Shown here: positions 44,376-53,300 of the stretch, piece after piece
Numbering within the stretch: position 1 is the first letter of the stretch
Layout of the letters: every line of letters begins with the position of its first letter
Source: Planktothrix rubescens CCAP 1459/22
GTDB lineage: Bacteria > Cyanobacteriota > Cyanobacteriia > Cyanobacteriales > Microcoleaceae
Assembly (NCBI GenBank): GCA_904830895.1
Contig: LR882958.1
Coordinates: 3,426,001-3,490,000, forward strand
Direction of reading: 5' to 3'
DNA: 64,000 nt
Notes under the pieces: model-generated
Database searches by the model: none
Seen by the model: only the letters and a program-made list of their open reading frames with translations
What the model was told of the DNA's origin: nothing
Position numbers and translations under genes: made by a program

Positions 44376-44624
44376 ATGCTACGAGAAAAGCTTAAACAGG
44401 AATTAGACAAACTCAACGAAGATCAACTGAATAAGATTGCTAATTTCATCAGTTTGATTGAATCTCAATCTAGTCAAGTGACATCATCTTTTATTCCATT
44501 TTGGCAAAAAGCAACACCAACAGAGCGGGCTAGAGAGTTCCGTGATTGGATTTCTCAACTCCCTACAACAATTGTGAGCTTACCCGATGAAGCCTTTAGC
44601 TGTGACTGCATTTACGAAGAATGA
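44376..44624 (+). CDS. VapB-like antitoxin (orphan)
   Basis: The 82-residue product has a helical start (MLREKLKQELDKLNEDQLNK) and a C-terminus of the cyanobacterial VapC-partner type: FRDWISQLPTT, then SLPDEAFSCDCIYEE (usual form LSDEAISRDSIYE). Its stop overlaps the ATG of a truncated VapC reading frame (ATGA at 44621-44624). This shows the original two-gene unit. With the toxin destroyed, it is likely a leftover that may still bind other toxins. Confidence 0.7.
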   Translation: MLREKLKQELDKLNEDQLNKIANFISLIESQSSQVTSSFIPFWQKATPTERAREFRDWISQLPTTIVSLPDEAFSCDCIYEE

Positions 44625-44713
44625 TTAGATATCTGCTGGATACCAATGTGATCTTAGGTTTTTGTAACGTTTACATTTTCAGAGTCATAAACCTATTCAT
44701 TTGCTGCTGTTAA
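44621..44713 (+). pseudogene. Truncated VapC (PIN-domain) toxin remnant
   Basis: The frame starts MIRYLLDTNVILGF, the classic VapC opening with the first PIN aspartate, and then loses all similarity (CNVYIFRVINLFICCC) and stops at 44713. A normal VapC has about 130 residues with three more acidic positions. The truncation point falls near 44663, and the DNA after it is the 3' end of the DUF3368 gene on the other strand. An insertion/deletion event that joined two toxin-antitoxin loci would explain it. Confidence 0.72.
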
Positions 44714-45178
44714 AACATCTGCGTAGAGTTTACTACTCACTCGAAAATTTGCTTGAGAGATCAAATCATCCATCATAGGTTTAACTCCTGTGATTAACCC
44801 TTGCTGTTTCGCACTCAATAGAATACCAAACACTCCAATAATTCTTAATCCTTGGTTTGTCGCTACTTGTCTACCTAAACGCTCATCGATCAGCAGTCGG
44901 CTTGCATTTACTTCAACAGCAAGAGCGATCGCTTCAGCCTCTCCCAAATTTATAATATTTCGTAGTTCGTTTACTAATTCTTGATTCTGAACAGGTTGTA
45001 TTTTTAACCAAATTGCTGATTTAACTGCTTTAACGACAGTCTCTCCAGCCCTCTCATCCAGCAATTCATCATGAACCGCAGTAGGAATCAGAACTGTTTT
45101 ATACAGTTGTTCTAAAAGGTTAATCTGCCCAACTTTTGCTAAGTTTGAGAGGGGAGAAGTGTTACTCACAATTATCAT
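44693..45178 (-). CDS. DUF3368 PIN-like toxin
   Basis: The 161-residue protein begins MIIVSNTSPLSNLAKVGQIN; the first acidic residue of the PIN fold (usually D in SDTSP) is N here. It continues with LIPTAVHDELLDERAGE, the acidic core NLGEAEAIALAVEVNASRLL, then IDERLGRQVATNQGLRIIG, GILLSAKQQGLI and ISQANFRVSSKLYADVL. This family is the partner of UPF0175 antitoxins, overlapping here by four bases. The N-for-D change at position 6 may lower activity. Similarity to the pseudogene at 23444-23679 is clear. Confidence 0.85.
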   Translation of the reverse strand: MIIVSNTSPLSNLAKVGQINLLEQLYKTVLIPTAVHDELLDERAGETVVKAVKSAIWLKIQPVQNQELVNELRNIINLGEAEAIALAVEVNASRLLIDERLGRQVATNQGLRIIGVFGILLSAKQQGLITGVKPMMDDLISQANFRVSSKLYADVLTAANE

Positions 45179-45420
45179 GATGAACTAACTTCGTGCAATG
45201 TTCTGAGATCTTCCTGAAATTCAGCCACATCATAATGAATACAAAGACCACGATCAGCCAGTAATTTCTGAAATTGCATTCGATGTATCCCAAGCAATTC
45301 ACTCGCTTTTCCTAAGCTAATTTTGTCTTTTTGGAACAGCATCATCACAATTTCTAATAAAAGTTCCTGTTCTGATAAGCCACTGGCTTGTATAATTTCA
45401 TCTGAGACTAACATACTCAT
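45175..45420 (-). CDS. UPF0175 antitoxin
   Basis: The 81-residue product shows MSMLVSDEIIQASGLSEQEL, LEIVMMLFQKDKISLGKASE, then a recognisable HTH ASELLGIHRMQFQKLL and ADRGLCIHYDVAEFQEDLR. It overlaps the DUF3368 toxin by four bases (ATGA type). It likely represses the pair and blocks the toxin. Confidence 0.85.
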   Translation of the reverse strand: MSMLVSDEIIQASGLSEQELLLEIVMMLFQKDKISLGKASELLGIHRMQFQKLLADRGLCIHYDVAEFQEDLRTLHEVSSS

Positions 45421-45472
45421 GGTTCTTACTAAAGTTTTGTTTAAATTATAGCATTTTTAGGATTTTTATATT

Positions 45473-46066
45473 TTAACCTATATTCCAAATTTCTTGTAAA
45501 TCTAATACAAACCCCGGAAGAATATCTTCCCCATAAAGATTAACAGGAGATTGTAAAATTTCTACTTCTTTTCCTAAATGATAAATTTCTACGCGCTGAT
45601 TTTGAGGATCAATTAACCAACCGAGTTGAGTCCCATTTTCCAAATACTCTTGCATTTTGTTTCTTAGGGTTTTGAGAGTATCTGTTTCTGAACGTAATTC
45701 AATCACAAAATCTGGACAAAGAGGCAAAAATTTCTTTTTTTGTTCTGGGTTTAAGCCATTCCATCTTTCTAATTTCACCCAAGACAAATCCGGCGTCCGA
45801 TCTGCACCATTGGGGAGTTTAAAACCTGTTGAAGAATCAAATGCTAATCCAAGTTTTGTTTGTTTATTCCAGATTCCTAATTCTCCAGCTAACTTAAAGT
45901 TACGATTTCCGGTTTCACCTCCTGTTGGGGATATAATAATTAATTCTCCTGTTGCTGATCGCTCAAATTTATAATATCGGTTATTTTGACAAAGTTGAAA
46001 ATACTGTTCATCGGTTAAGTCGATTTGCAATTCTAGGGGATTAGGTAAAGAAATTATTGTATCCAT
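45473..46066 (-). CDS. Uma2 family endonuclease-like protein
   Basis: The 197-residue protein is a typical Uma2 member: LTDEQYFQLCQNNRYYKFER, ATGELIIISPTGGETGNRNF, then FDSSTGFKLPNGADRTPDLS (Asp), LCPDFVIELRSETDTLKTLR with the D-x-x-[IV]-E-[LI] core, KMQEYLENGTQLGWLIDP. The active-site Asp and Glu are in place. It is of a different subgroup from the Uma2 gene at 22633. The next gene upstream is 53 bases away on the same strand. Confidence 0.9.
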   Translation of the reverse strand: MDTIISLPNPLELQIDLTDEQYFQLCQNNRYYKFERSATGELIIISPTGGETGNRNFKLAGELGIWNKQTKLGLAFDSSTGFKLPNGADRTPDLSWVKLERWNGLNPEQKKKFLPLCPDFVIELRSETDTLKTLRNKMQEYLENGTQLGWLIDPQNQRVEIYHLGKEVEILQSPVNLYGEDILPGFVLDLQEIWNIG

Positions 46067-46119
46067 AACCGTTGCAATAGGCTCAAAATATAAATTAAAC
46101 TATAACACTTTTTTAGTTC

Positions 46120-46800
46120 TTAGGAAATCTTTTTCATTTCCTCCTGGGCTTCTCGACGGCAACCAGATGCCATTCTAAACATTTCTTGTCCCGTATGTAG
46201 AGACGAATAATCATAATTCAGGGTAAAGGTTTCTAATTCATTTAGTGCATCTTCTAAATGATTCAGGGTATAATAAATATGGGCAGCAACTCCAGCAACT
46301 GGTGAGGGATTTTTTCGAGAACGAAATAGGTTTTGAGCTTGATTTAAACAGTTTTTACAAAGTTCAATATAGGCTTGAAACTCCTCCATTAATTGATCAT
46401 CAAAGGGATCGGCTGATAGTTTGTTGACTTCGGATTTTAAGGGTTTTAAAATTTGATTTATAGAACGATTAATTGGTTTATAAACTTTATTAATCCAAAT
46501 CGTTAGTTCCGCATCCGCTTCCGTTGCTTGTTTTTTGGCTTTGGCAACAAAGGGTTTTACGGAGTCGAAATTGGGATTTTTACCCAAACCCAGTTCCCGA
46601 TCATGGGATTGGCGTTTTTTTGGATCACTTAATATTTCGTAAGCCGCATTAATCTGAATAATTTGGTTATGATCAGATGATTGATTTTGGCTATCAGGAT
46701 GGAATATTTTTGCTAATCGACGATAGGCTTGTTTGATTTCTGTAGCCGTCGCTGCGGGATTAACTTGTAAGGTACTGTAGTAATTTTTGAGCGTATTCAT
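46120..46800 (-). CDS. J-domain protein
   Basis: The 226-residue product has a J domain at residues 1-70 (NYYSTLQVNPAATATEIKQA, then YRRLAKIFHPDSQNQ with the HPD motif, then AYEILSDPKKRQSHDREL). The C-terminal 150 residues are helical and lack the zinc fingers of DnaJ. It is a type III co-chaperone that would stimulate an Hsp70. The client is unknown. Confidence 0.9.
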   Translation of the reverse strand: MNTLKNYYSTLQVNPAATATEIKQAYRRLAKIFHPDSQNQSSDHNQIIQINAAYEILSDPKKRQSHDRELGLGKNPNFDSVKPFVAKAKKQATEADAELTIWINKVYKPINRSINQILKPLKSEVNKLSADPFDDQLMEEFQAYIELCKNCLNQAQNLFRSRKNPSPVAGVAAHIYYTLNHLEDALNELETFTLNYDYSSLHTGQEMFRMASGCRREAQEEMKKIS

Positions 46801-47033
46801 ACCGATTGATTTAAGATTAATTAGGGATTCCTATAAGATGGTTTTCAGACCTTATTGTTGATTGTACCGCGATCGCTCCGATCCTGGCTACTATTTTTTT
46901 TCTTGGCTATGTAGCAATCCTAAATCATTTCTGATCAAACCTCTACGATAAAATGTTATAACTTCTGTCTCGCGCGTCGCAGATTGCTATAATAGCTTGT
47001 TATTAATAGTATGAATTATGGTGCAGGGTCAAT

Positions 47034-47858
47034 ATGAAATCATCTCAATTATCAAGATTAAATATTTTACGTTTTTTTGGTATCGGGTTTGCTGTTTTTC
47101 TGACTTTAACCGGATGTCAAACTCTGTTTAAACCGCCAACAGCATCGGATATTCATTTAAAACTGGGAAACCCTAGTCAAGCAACGGCTGATCCCCACAA
47201 TCCTACTAATTTTTTAATGGAAAAACCGGAATTTGTTCTATCTTATAATAGCACAACCGGAACAGCAAATTGGGTGAGTTGGCAACTTAATTCATCTTGG
47301 GTAGGAATAGTAAAACGTCAAAATAATTTTAGACCGGATGAGACTTTACCCCCAGGTTGGTATCAAGTTCAGTCCAATGATTATCGGGGTACAGGTTATG
47401 ATCGTGGTCATTTAGTTCCATCGGGCGATCGCACTAATAACCTTGACCAAAATAGCACAACTTTTCTGATGACAAACATTATTCCCCAAGCCCCGGAATT
47501 AAATCGCGGGATTTGGAGTGATTTAGAAAAAGAATGTCGAGATTTGCTCCAAAAAGGCAAAGAATTATATATAATTACTGGAGGTGAAGGTAAACGAAAA
47601 ACTATTGCTAAAGGTAAGGTAACTGTTCCGAAATGGAATTGGAAAGTTATTGTTATTTTAGATAAACCAAATCAAAAGATTACGGAAAATACCCAAATTA
47701 TTGCGGTGAGAATGCCTAACTTTAATCCCTTAACAAAGAATTGGCGAGATTATCGAGTTTCCGTCGATGAAATTGAACAAAATACAGGACTAGATTTTTT
47801 AACTAATATTCCTAAGAATATTCAAGATAAACTAGAGGGTAAAGTTGATTACCGTTAG
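47034..47858 (+). CDS. DNA/RNA non-specific endonuclease (NucA-like lipoprotein)
   Basis: The 274-residue protein has a lipoprotein signal (FGIGFAVFLTLTGC, Cys about 28). The nuclease domain shows YDRGHLVPSGDRTNN (about 121-135), where the His is the general base, followed by TTFLMTNIIPQAPELNRGIW, whose N is the metal ligand. This is the Serratia/Anabaena NucA ββα-Me fold. It would cut extracellular or periplasmic nucleic acid while tied to the membrane. The NucA inhibitor NuiA is not seen nearby. Confidence 0.93.
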   Translation: MKSSQLSRLNILRFFGIGFAVFLTLTGCQTLFKPPTASDIHLKLGNPSQATADPHNPTNFLMEKPEFVLSYNSTTGTANWVSWQLNSSWVGIVKRQNNFRPDETLPPGWYQVQSNDYRGTGYDRGHLVPSGDRTNNLDQNSTTFLMTNIIPQAPELNRGIWSDLEKECRDLLQKGKELYIITGGEGKRKTIAKGKVTVPKWNWKVIVILDKPNQKITENTQIIAVRMPNFNPLTKNWRDYRVSVDEIEQNTGLDFLTNIPKNIQDKLEGKVDYR

Positions 47859-47931
47859 TTTAATTTGTTGAGTATTTAAACAGTAAGCTGTTAACCTTCT
47901 AAATTTGGCATTTAGAAATTGTAAAACCCCT

Positions 47932-48000
47932 GTAATGCGAGCGTCCTCGCTCGCTAGATGGGGAGAGGAATATTCTAGCGAGGGGGGACGCTCGCACTAC
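47932..48000. repeat. 69-bp inverted-repeat element (gtaatgcgagcgtcc...ggacgctcgcactac)
   Basis: GTAATGCGAGCGTCC then TCGCTCGCTAGA pairs with TCTAGCGAGG then GGGACGCTCGCACTAC, an almost perfect 27-bp stem. It is a cyanobacterial intergenic repeat type. A half copy (gagcgaggacgttcgcactac) sits at 3181-3201 after DUF29 copy 1. Confidence 0.75.
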
Positions 48001-48145
48001 CAGAGCGTTAAGTTATGGTGCAGATCATCCTGAATCCTAGGATAATATACCGAAATTGAGGAACAGCCAGGGTAAAAATAACTTCTAAATAGTAGTTAAT
48101 ATCCTGATAGTTATACCCCTTTCTCACTCTCAAAGGACGTCTACA

Positions 48146-48877
48146 ATGTCTTTACATCAATCTTCTTCGATCAATCCCTGGAGCCTGATTACCGCGTTAT
48201 CCTTAAGTTTGGGATTAGTGAGTATTCCCTTCATTGCTCCAGTTTTCGCCCAGGAACAACGGATCAGAACCTTAACGGTCAGTGGTCAAGGGGTAGTTAC
48301 CATTCCAACTACCCAAACCCAAGTTCAATTAGGAGTTGAAGTTTTGGGGAAAACCGCCGAGGAAGTTCAAACAGAAGCCGCTAAACGGACTGCCTCGGTG
48401 ATAGAATTACTGCGATCGCGCAATGTTGAGAAACTCGAAACCACCGGAATTCGCCTCAACCCCACCTACAGTTATGCTAATGATCAACAACGATTAACCG
48501 GATATTCCGCCACTAATACCGTCAGTTTCAGATTAAACACCGAAAAAGTCGGAAGTCTCCTCGATGATGCCGTGAAAGCCGGAGCAACCCGCATTGATGG
48601 GATTAGTTTTGTTGCCTCCGATCCCGAAATTAATGCCGCCCAACAACAGGCTTTAAAACTCGCCACCAAAGAAGCAGAAAGTCAAGCCAACGCCGTATTA
48701 AGTGCCCTGAATTTAACCAGTAGAGAAATTATCGGAATTCAAGTCAATAATGCCAGCGCCCCTGTCCCGATGCCTGTCATGTACAGAACAAATACTGTAG
48801 CCGCAGCCCCAGCCACCCCCGTTGTCGGCGGAGAACAGGAAGTTAGGGCTTCCGTCACCTTGCAAATTAGTTATTAG
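48146..48877 (+). CDS. Exported SIMPL-domain protein (DUF541)
   Basis: The 243-residue product has a signal peptide (LITALSLSLGLVSIPFIAPVFA) and a DUF541 domain: RTLTVSGQGVVTIPTTQTQ, GVEVLGKTAEEVQTEAAKRT, LETTGIRLNPTYSYANDQQR and GYSATNTVSFRL. The family is periplasmic and named for an interaction with IRAK signalling in mammals; in bacteria it is linked to stress tolerance. AAAGGACGTCTACA precedes the ATG. Confidence 0.9.
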   Translation: MSLHQSSSINPWSLITALSLSLGLVSIPFIAPVFAQEQRIRTLTVSGQGVVTIPTTQTQVQLGVEVLGKTAEEVQTEAAKRTASVIELLRSRNVEKLETTGIRLNPTYSYANDQQRLTGYSATNTVSFRLNTEKVGSLLDDAVKAGATRIDGISFVASDPEINAAQQQALKLATKEAESQANAVLSALNLTSREIIGIQVNNASAPVPMPVMYRTNTVAAAPATPVVGGEQEVRASVTLQISY

Positions 48878-48922
48878 TTGACACTCCCACCCCTGAAAAA
48901 GAGGTTCAATTCCCCTCTGTTC

Positions 48923-48950
48923 CCCATTACCCATTACCCATTACCCATTA
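48923..48950. repeat. Four tandem 7-bp units (cccatta)
   Basis: CCCATTA occurs four times head to tail at 48923-48950, after the SIMPL gene and upstream of carA. Heptamer arrays of this kind are well known in filamentous cyanobacteria. Copy number is likely to vary between strains. Confidence 0.85.
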
Positions 48951-49043
48951 CTTAAAGTCATGTAATGACAACACGGGACAAGATCCATGCCTTAGTCTGG
49001 AATAATATTGAGGTGATTCCAGATTCAAGGTAGATTAAATAAA

Positions 49044-50195
49044 ATGTCCCTGACCTCTGCACAACCAGCTTTACTTGTCCTTGCTGATGGAACCGCCTAC
49101 ACTGGCTGGTCATTCGGCGCTCCAGGAACCGTGATTGGAGAAGTTGTCTTTAATACGGGTATGACCGGATATCAAGAAGTATTGACCGACCCTAGCTATT
49201 GTGGACAAATTGTTACCTTTACCTATCCAGAGTTGGGCAATACTGGCGTTAACTCCGAAGATGAAGAATCAACCCATCCCCATGTTCGGGGAGCGATCGC
49301 CCGTAATATTTCTAGCCGTCCCAGTAATTGGCGTTCCACTCAGTCCCTACCCGATTATTTAAAACAGCACCATATCCCCGGTATTTATGGGATTGATACC
49401 CGCGCCCTAACTCGCAAAATTCGTACCGTTGGGGCGATGAATGGGGCAATTTCCACGGAAATTTTAGATCCGGGTGAACTAAGAACTTTAGTTGAACAAG
49501 CCCCTAGTATGGCTGGGTTGAACCTAGTTAAAGAAGTCACCACCAAGCAACCCTATGAATGGTTGGAACCCACAGAAACCGCTTGGGAGTTTAGTAATTC
49601 TGCCACCGGAGATCAAGAACCCCGCTATACCGTTGTCGCCTTAGACTTTGGGGTTAAACGTAATATTCTGCGACGGTTGGCCAGTTATGGCTGTCGGGTG
49701 ATTGTGGTTCCGGCTAATACCTCCCCAGAGGAGATTCTCAAATACAATCCCGATGGGATTTTCCTCTCTAATGGCCCTGGTGATCCCTCGGCCGTTACCG
49801 AAGGCATTGCCATCACAAAAGAATTAGTTAAGGCAGAAAAACCCGTATTTGGGATTTGTATGGGCCATCAAATTTTAGGCCTATCCCTCGGGGCTGAAAC
49901 CTTTAAGCTCAAATTTGGTCATCGTGGCTTAAATCAACCCGCAGGTCTGGCACAGCAGCAAGTGGAAATTACCAGTCAAAATCATGGGTTTGCTATTGAT
50001 CCCGATACCTTGGCTTCAGATGTCCAAATTACTCACCTGAACCTGAATGATCGCACCGTGGCGGGCTTGAAACACAAAACTTTACCTCTGTTTTCGGTTC
50101 AATATCACCCCGAAGCCAGTCCTGGCCCCCATGATGCTGATTATCTGTTTGAGCGCTTTGTTCAAGCGATGCAGCAACAGCAAGAACAGAACTAA
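49044..50195 (+). CDS. carA: Carbamoyl-phosphate synthase small subunit
   Basis: The 383-residue glutaminase subunit has the CarA N-terminal domain ([39 protein letters not shown]) and a class I amidotransferase domain with the Cys in [15 protein letters not shown] and the His-Glu in [15 protein letters not shown]. It supplies ammonia from glutamine to CarB for pyrimidine and arginine synthesis. The length is normal. carB is not adjacent, as in most cyanobacteria. Confidence 0.97.
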   Translation: MSLTSAQPALLVLADGTAYTGWSFGAPGTVIGEVVFNTGMTGYQEVLTDPSYCGQIVTFTYPELGNTGVNSEDEESTHPHVRGAIARNISSRPSNWRSTQSLPDYLKQHHIPGIYGIDTRALTRKIRTVGAMNGAISTEILDPGELRTLVEQAPSMAGLNLVKEVTTKQPYEWLEPTETAWEFSNSATGDQEPRYTVVALDFGVKRNILRRLASYGCRVIVVPANTSPEEILKYNPDGIFLSNGPGDPSAVTEGIAITKELVKAEKPVFGICMGHQILGLSLGAETFKLKFGHRGLNQPAGLAQQQVEITSQNHGFAIDPDTLASDVQITHLNLNDRTVAGLKHKTLPLFSVQYHPEASPGPHDADYLFERFVQAMQQQQEQN

Positions 50196-50289
50196 TATCC
50201 TTTTGTCCCTCCTAACTTACTAGACAATTCATCGAAAAGCCTTTATACTAGATCGGCGATGTCAAGCTTTATGTAGTTAGGAGGGTATC

Positions 50290-50658
50290 ATTTCTGAGCC
50301 ACTGAATTTAACCGTGAGCCTGCGGGGTACACGGGATGTCAAAGACAACTATCAGATCTTTCGGCTAACTGGATTGATGGATGCTTTCTCAGAAGGCACT
50401 TTTAGGAAGCTGGTCAGTATTTATATAGAACAAGGCCCCAAGCACATTATATTGGATCTCTCTCAGATAGATTTTGTAGACAGTTCGGGATTAGGGGCGC
50501 TAGTTCAGCTTGTAAAAAAAGCTGAACAGAGCGACGGAACTTTACAGATTGTTTCCAATCCTCGTGTAACTCAAACTGTTAAATTGGTTCGCTTGGAAAA
50601 GTTTCTCTCTTTACGGCCATCTGTAGAAGATGCGATAGAAAACATCAAAAACCCCTAG
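50290..50658 (+). CDS. STAS-domain anti-sigma-factor antagonist with probable AUU start
   Basis: A GTG at 50314 would give 114 residues, but AGGAGG (50279-50284) is 29 bases before it. In frame, 24 bases upstream, ATT at 50290 lies five bases after AGGAGG and would give xSEPLNLTVSLRGTRDVKDNY (122 residues), which matches the start I know from homologues. The domain is a STAS fold with LDLSQIDFVDSSGLGALVQL; the second Ser of DSSG is the phosphorylation site in SpoIIAA-type proteins. It likely takes part in a partner-switching pathway. No sigma factor or kinase is adjacent. Confidence 0.85.
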   Translation: MSEPLNLTVSLRGTRDVKDNYQIFRLTGLMDAFSEGTFRKLVSIYIEQGPKHIILDLSQIDFVDSSGLGALVQLVKKAEQSDGTLQIVSNPRVTQTVKLVRLEKFLSLRPSVEDAIENIKNP

Positions 50659-50797
50659 GTGTGAACGTCAATTGGGTAGTGCCACCCCCGATAAGGTGAG
50701 GATACTGAGTCAATGGGATCATGGTGGAACAATCTTTACGACGACCTTTTAACGACTAGCGAGTTAATCTGTTGCCTAGTCTCTACCTTTGGATCAA

Positions 50798-51193
50798 ATG
50801 CTCGATCAAAGCCTATCACCAGAACAAGTTCAACGGATTTCTCCTGCGTCTTGGGCCTATTTAGGAGATGCCGTTTATGAACTCTACATTCGTAGTTTTT
50901 ATCTGATGCCCCCAAAGCGATCGCATTTGTATCATCAGTTAGTCGTGTCTCAAGTTCGCGCCGAAAGTCAAGCTCGTCACTTGCGATCGCTAGAACCTCA
51001 CCTTACCGAAACTGAATTAGAAGTTTTAAAGCGGGGTCGAAATGCCGCTTTTGGTTATCCCAAAAGACTCGATCCCAAAACTTACCAGCAAGCCACCAGT
51101 TTAGAAGCATTATTCGGGTATTTGTATTTAACGAATCCGCAACGTTTAGATGAATTGTTTAATTATCTTGAGCTTGATTCTAAAGATTGTTGA
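50798..51193 (+). CDS. mrnC: Mini-ribonuclease 3
   Basis: The start is ATG 50798 (MLDQSLSPEQVQRISPASWA; 131 residues), preferred over TTG 50789. The protein consists of an RNase III catalytic domain without an RNA-binding domain: WAYLGDAVYELYIRSFYL (E-x-x-Y type core), then TETELEVLKRGRNA and LEALFGYLYLTN with the acidic metal ligand. It trims the 3' and 5' ends of 23S rRNA precursors in Gram-positive bacteria and is conserved in cyanobacteria and plastids. Confidence 0.92.
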   Translation: MLDQSLSPEQVQRISPASWAYLGDAVYELYIRSFYLMPPKRSHLYHQLVVSQVRAESQARHLRSLEPHLTETELEVLKRGRNAAFGYPKRLDPKTYQQATSLEALFGYLYLTNPQRLDELFNYLELDSKDC

Positions 51194-51485
51194 TTGTTGA
51201 TTGCTCAATGATACGTGAATGCCTATCAACTTAAGTCAAAAATTCCTAATTACAGCCTAGATCAGATCGCCCCTAAAACTCGAAAACGATCCCCCCTAAC
51301 TCCCCTTAACAATGGAGGAAACCGATTTCAAAGTCACCCTTTTTAATGCGATGCCCTGAGCTTGCCGAAGGGAGGATTTAAGGGGATCAGATATAAAAGA
51401 AGAACAGGGATTTTAGGCTGTCGTTGACGTTAATTAATGAAACTCCCATCTCTACACCCATCTATTTCCTATCTCGCTAATTATT
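51194..51485. other. Intergenic region upstream of rlmB with degenerate repeats
   Basis: The region has 292 bases. It holds degenerate fragments of common cyanobacterial intergenic repeats, including ccccctaactccccttaac near 51293 and gccctgagcttgccgaagg near 51352 (similar to cactgagcttgccgaag at 57091). I see no clear small RNA or gene in it. Confidence 0.45.
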
Positions 51486-53039
51486 ATGCCAAAGTTTAGT
51501 CGTTCCAATTCTCCATCGAGATCTTCTAAAAAACCATCGATTCGCTCTAAGTTTAATTCTAAATCTGGAGAACGAGATAACAGCAAACCTTCTCGATTCT
51601 CAGATGATAGAAAACCTTCTCGATTTGCAGATGATAGAAAACCTTCTCGATTCTCAGATGATAGAAAACCTTCTCGATTTGCAGATGATAGAAAACCTTC
51701 TCGATTCTCAGATGATAGAAAACCTTCTCGATTTGCAGATGACAGAAAACCTTCTCAATTCTCAGATGACAGAAAACCTTCTCGATTCTCAGATGATAGA
51801 AAACCTTCTCGATTCTCAGATGATAGAAAACCTTCTCGATTTGCAGATGATAGAAAACCTTCTCGATTCTCAGATGATAGAAAACCTTCTCGATTTGCAG
51901 ATGACAGAAAACCTTCTCGATTCTCAGATGATAGAAAACCTTCTCGATTTGCAGATGACAGAAAACCTTCTCGATTTGCAGATGACAGAAAACCTTCTCG
52001 ATTTGCAGATGATAGAAAACCTTCTCGATTCTCAGATGACAGAAAATCCTACCGATTTTCTGATGAGCAATCCGACAAATATCGGGAATTTTCTAAAGAA
52101 AGAAAAGAATCTTTTTCTACTTCCAAACCTGAACAAACAACAAGAGAAAAACCGAGCAAATTCTTAGATAAACGCCAACCAAAAGAAGACCAAAATTATT
52201 TACCCTATCCTCAAAGAAGTCAGCGATTTATCGAAGAAACCAAACCAGAATTTGCCGATGAATATATCGAATCCTTAGATGTTGAAAATGAATTAATTTA
52301 TGGACGACGTACAGTTCAAGCTGCTTTAGAAAATGAGCGATCGCTAAGTCGAATTTGGGTTGTTTCCCAACTCAAATCCGATCCCCGATTTTACAAGTTA
52401 TTGCAAGAAGCAAAAGCCAACGGTGCGATTCTTGATGAAGTCACTTATCAACGCTTAGATCAACTCACCCAAGGCGCTAATCATCAAGGTGTGGCGGCTC
52501 AGATTTCTCCATACACTTATAAAGACCTGAGTGAGTTAATTGAAAGCGCTCAAGCAGCTAGTTCTCAACCCGTGATTCTTGTTGCCGATGGGATTCATGA
52601 TCCCCATAATTTAGGTGCTATCATTCGGACAGCAGAAGCCATTGGAGCACAGGGTTTAATCATACCCCAACGTCGGGCTGTGGGTATTACCTCAACGGTG
52701 ATGAAAGTTGCCGCAGGTGCATTAGAAACTTTCCCCGTCGCCAGAGTGGTTAATCTGAGTCGGGCTTTAGAAGACCTCAAAGCCGCTGGATTTTGGATTT
52801 ATGGTACTTTAGCCACCGCCCAACAATCCTTACCTACTGTGGCTTTTAATGGTGCGATCGCCCTAGTTGTTGGGAATGAAGGCGAAGGTTTAAGTCATTT
52901 AATTGAACAAAACTGTGATGTTTTAGTTTCAATTCCCCTATCAGGAGAAACCGCTAGTTTAAATGTTTCCGTAGCAACGGGAATGGCGCTGTATGAAATT
53001 TATCGTCAAAGACAATTTCCCGCACCCAATTTGAGTTAA
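51486..53039 (+). CDS. rlmB: 23S rRNA 2'-O-ribose methyltransferase RlmB (TrmH family) with repetitive N-terminal tail
   Basis: The 517-residue SPOUT methyltransferase has its catalytic part at residues about 265-515: [20 protein letters not shown], then the SPOUT motifs [38 protein letters not shown] and [20 protein letters not shown], all family hallmarks. It methylates G2251 in 23S rRNA. The first 34 residues are basic, followed by 17 repeats of KPSRF[SA]DDR and one degenerate unit (residues 34-195), then a charged linker. Typical RlmB has only about 250 residues. Repeats rich in Arg and Asp suggest a disordered RNA- or protein-binding tail. Confidence 0.93.
   Translation: MPKFSRSNSPSRSSKKPSIRSKFNSKSGERDNSKPSRFSDDRKPSRFADDRKPSRFSDDRKPSRFADDRKPSRFSDDRKPSRFADDRKPSQFSDDRKPSRFSDDRKPSRFSDDRKPSRFADDRKPSRFSDDRKPSRFADDRKPSRFSDDRKPSRFADDRKPSRFADDRKPSRFADDRKPSRFSDDRKSYRFSDEQSDKYREFSKERKESFSTSKPEQTTREKPSKFLDKRQPKEDQNYLPYPQRSQRFIEETKPEFADEYIESLDVENELIYGRRTVQAALENERSLSRIWVVSQLKSDPRFYKLLQEAKANGAILDEVTYQRLDQLTQGANHQGVAAQISPYTYKDLSELIESAQAASSQPVILVADGIHDPHNLGAIIRTAEAIGAQGLIIPQRRAVGITSTVMKVAAGALETFPVARVVNLSRALEDLKAAGFWIYGTLATAQQSLPTVAFNGAIALVVGNEGEGLSHLIEQNCDVLVSIPLSGETASLNVSVATGMALYEIYRQRQFPAPNLS
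51585..52043 (+). repeat. 17-copy 27-bp coding minisatellite in rlmB
   Basis: The 27-base unit (aaaccttctcgattctcaga-tgatag and its gatttgca variant) repeats 17 times without interruption, then one degenerate copy to 52070. The units alternate FSDDR and FADDR at the start (units 1-6) and again (9-14), a higher-order 54-base period. One unit has Q for R. Because 27 is a multiple of three, another frame also stays open. The array is likely to vary by slippage or recombination. Confidence 0.92.
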
Positions 53040-53084
53040 AAAAAGTATAAACGGATGCTTTAGGGTTGGAATTGTTTAAATAAA

Positions 53085-53111
53085 AAATTCAATAACAACC
53101 TTATTGAATTT
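53085..53111 (+). terminator. AT-rich perfect hairpin after rlmB
   Basis: AAATTCAATAA (53085-53095) is perfectly complementary to TTATTGAATTT (53101-53111) with a five-base loop. It starts 46 bases after the rlmB stop. The stem is AT-rich and has no T run, so termination is uncertain. Confidence 0.4.
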
Positions 53112-53300
53112 GGACTGCATAACTACAGAGTTTTCAGATAATTTACATCTAAAAAATTTAACTTTTCCCTGAAAACTCTCTCGCCTATTCTGAGCAATCA
53201 AAGTATTTGTTTAATCTAAAATTCATTTGATCGGGGTTGATTTTTACAGATAAAGACTTTGCTCAGTTTATTGAAAAAATCAAGATCATTGATAGTGAAT

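Noticed and set aside
51585-52043. Regular repeats that could be taken for a CRISPR array
   Set aside because: Units are 27 bases with no spacers and encode a continuous peptide in rlmB. It is a coding minisatellite.
51604-52167. 187-residue open frame (MIENLLDLQ repeats) overlapping rlmB
   Set aside because: It is a by-product of a 27-base repeat that keeps other frames open. Amino-acid repeats have no family match and the rlmB frame has the conserved domain.
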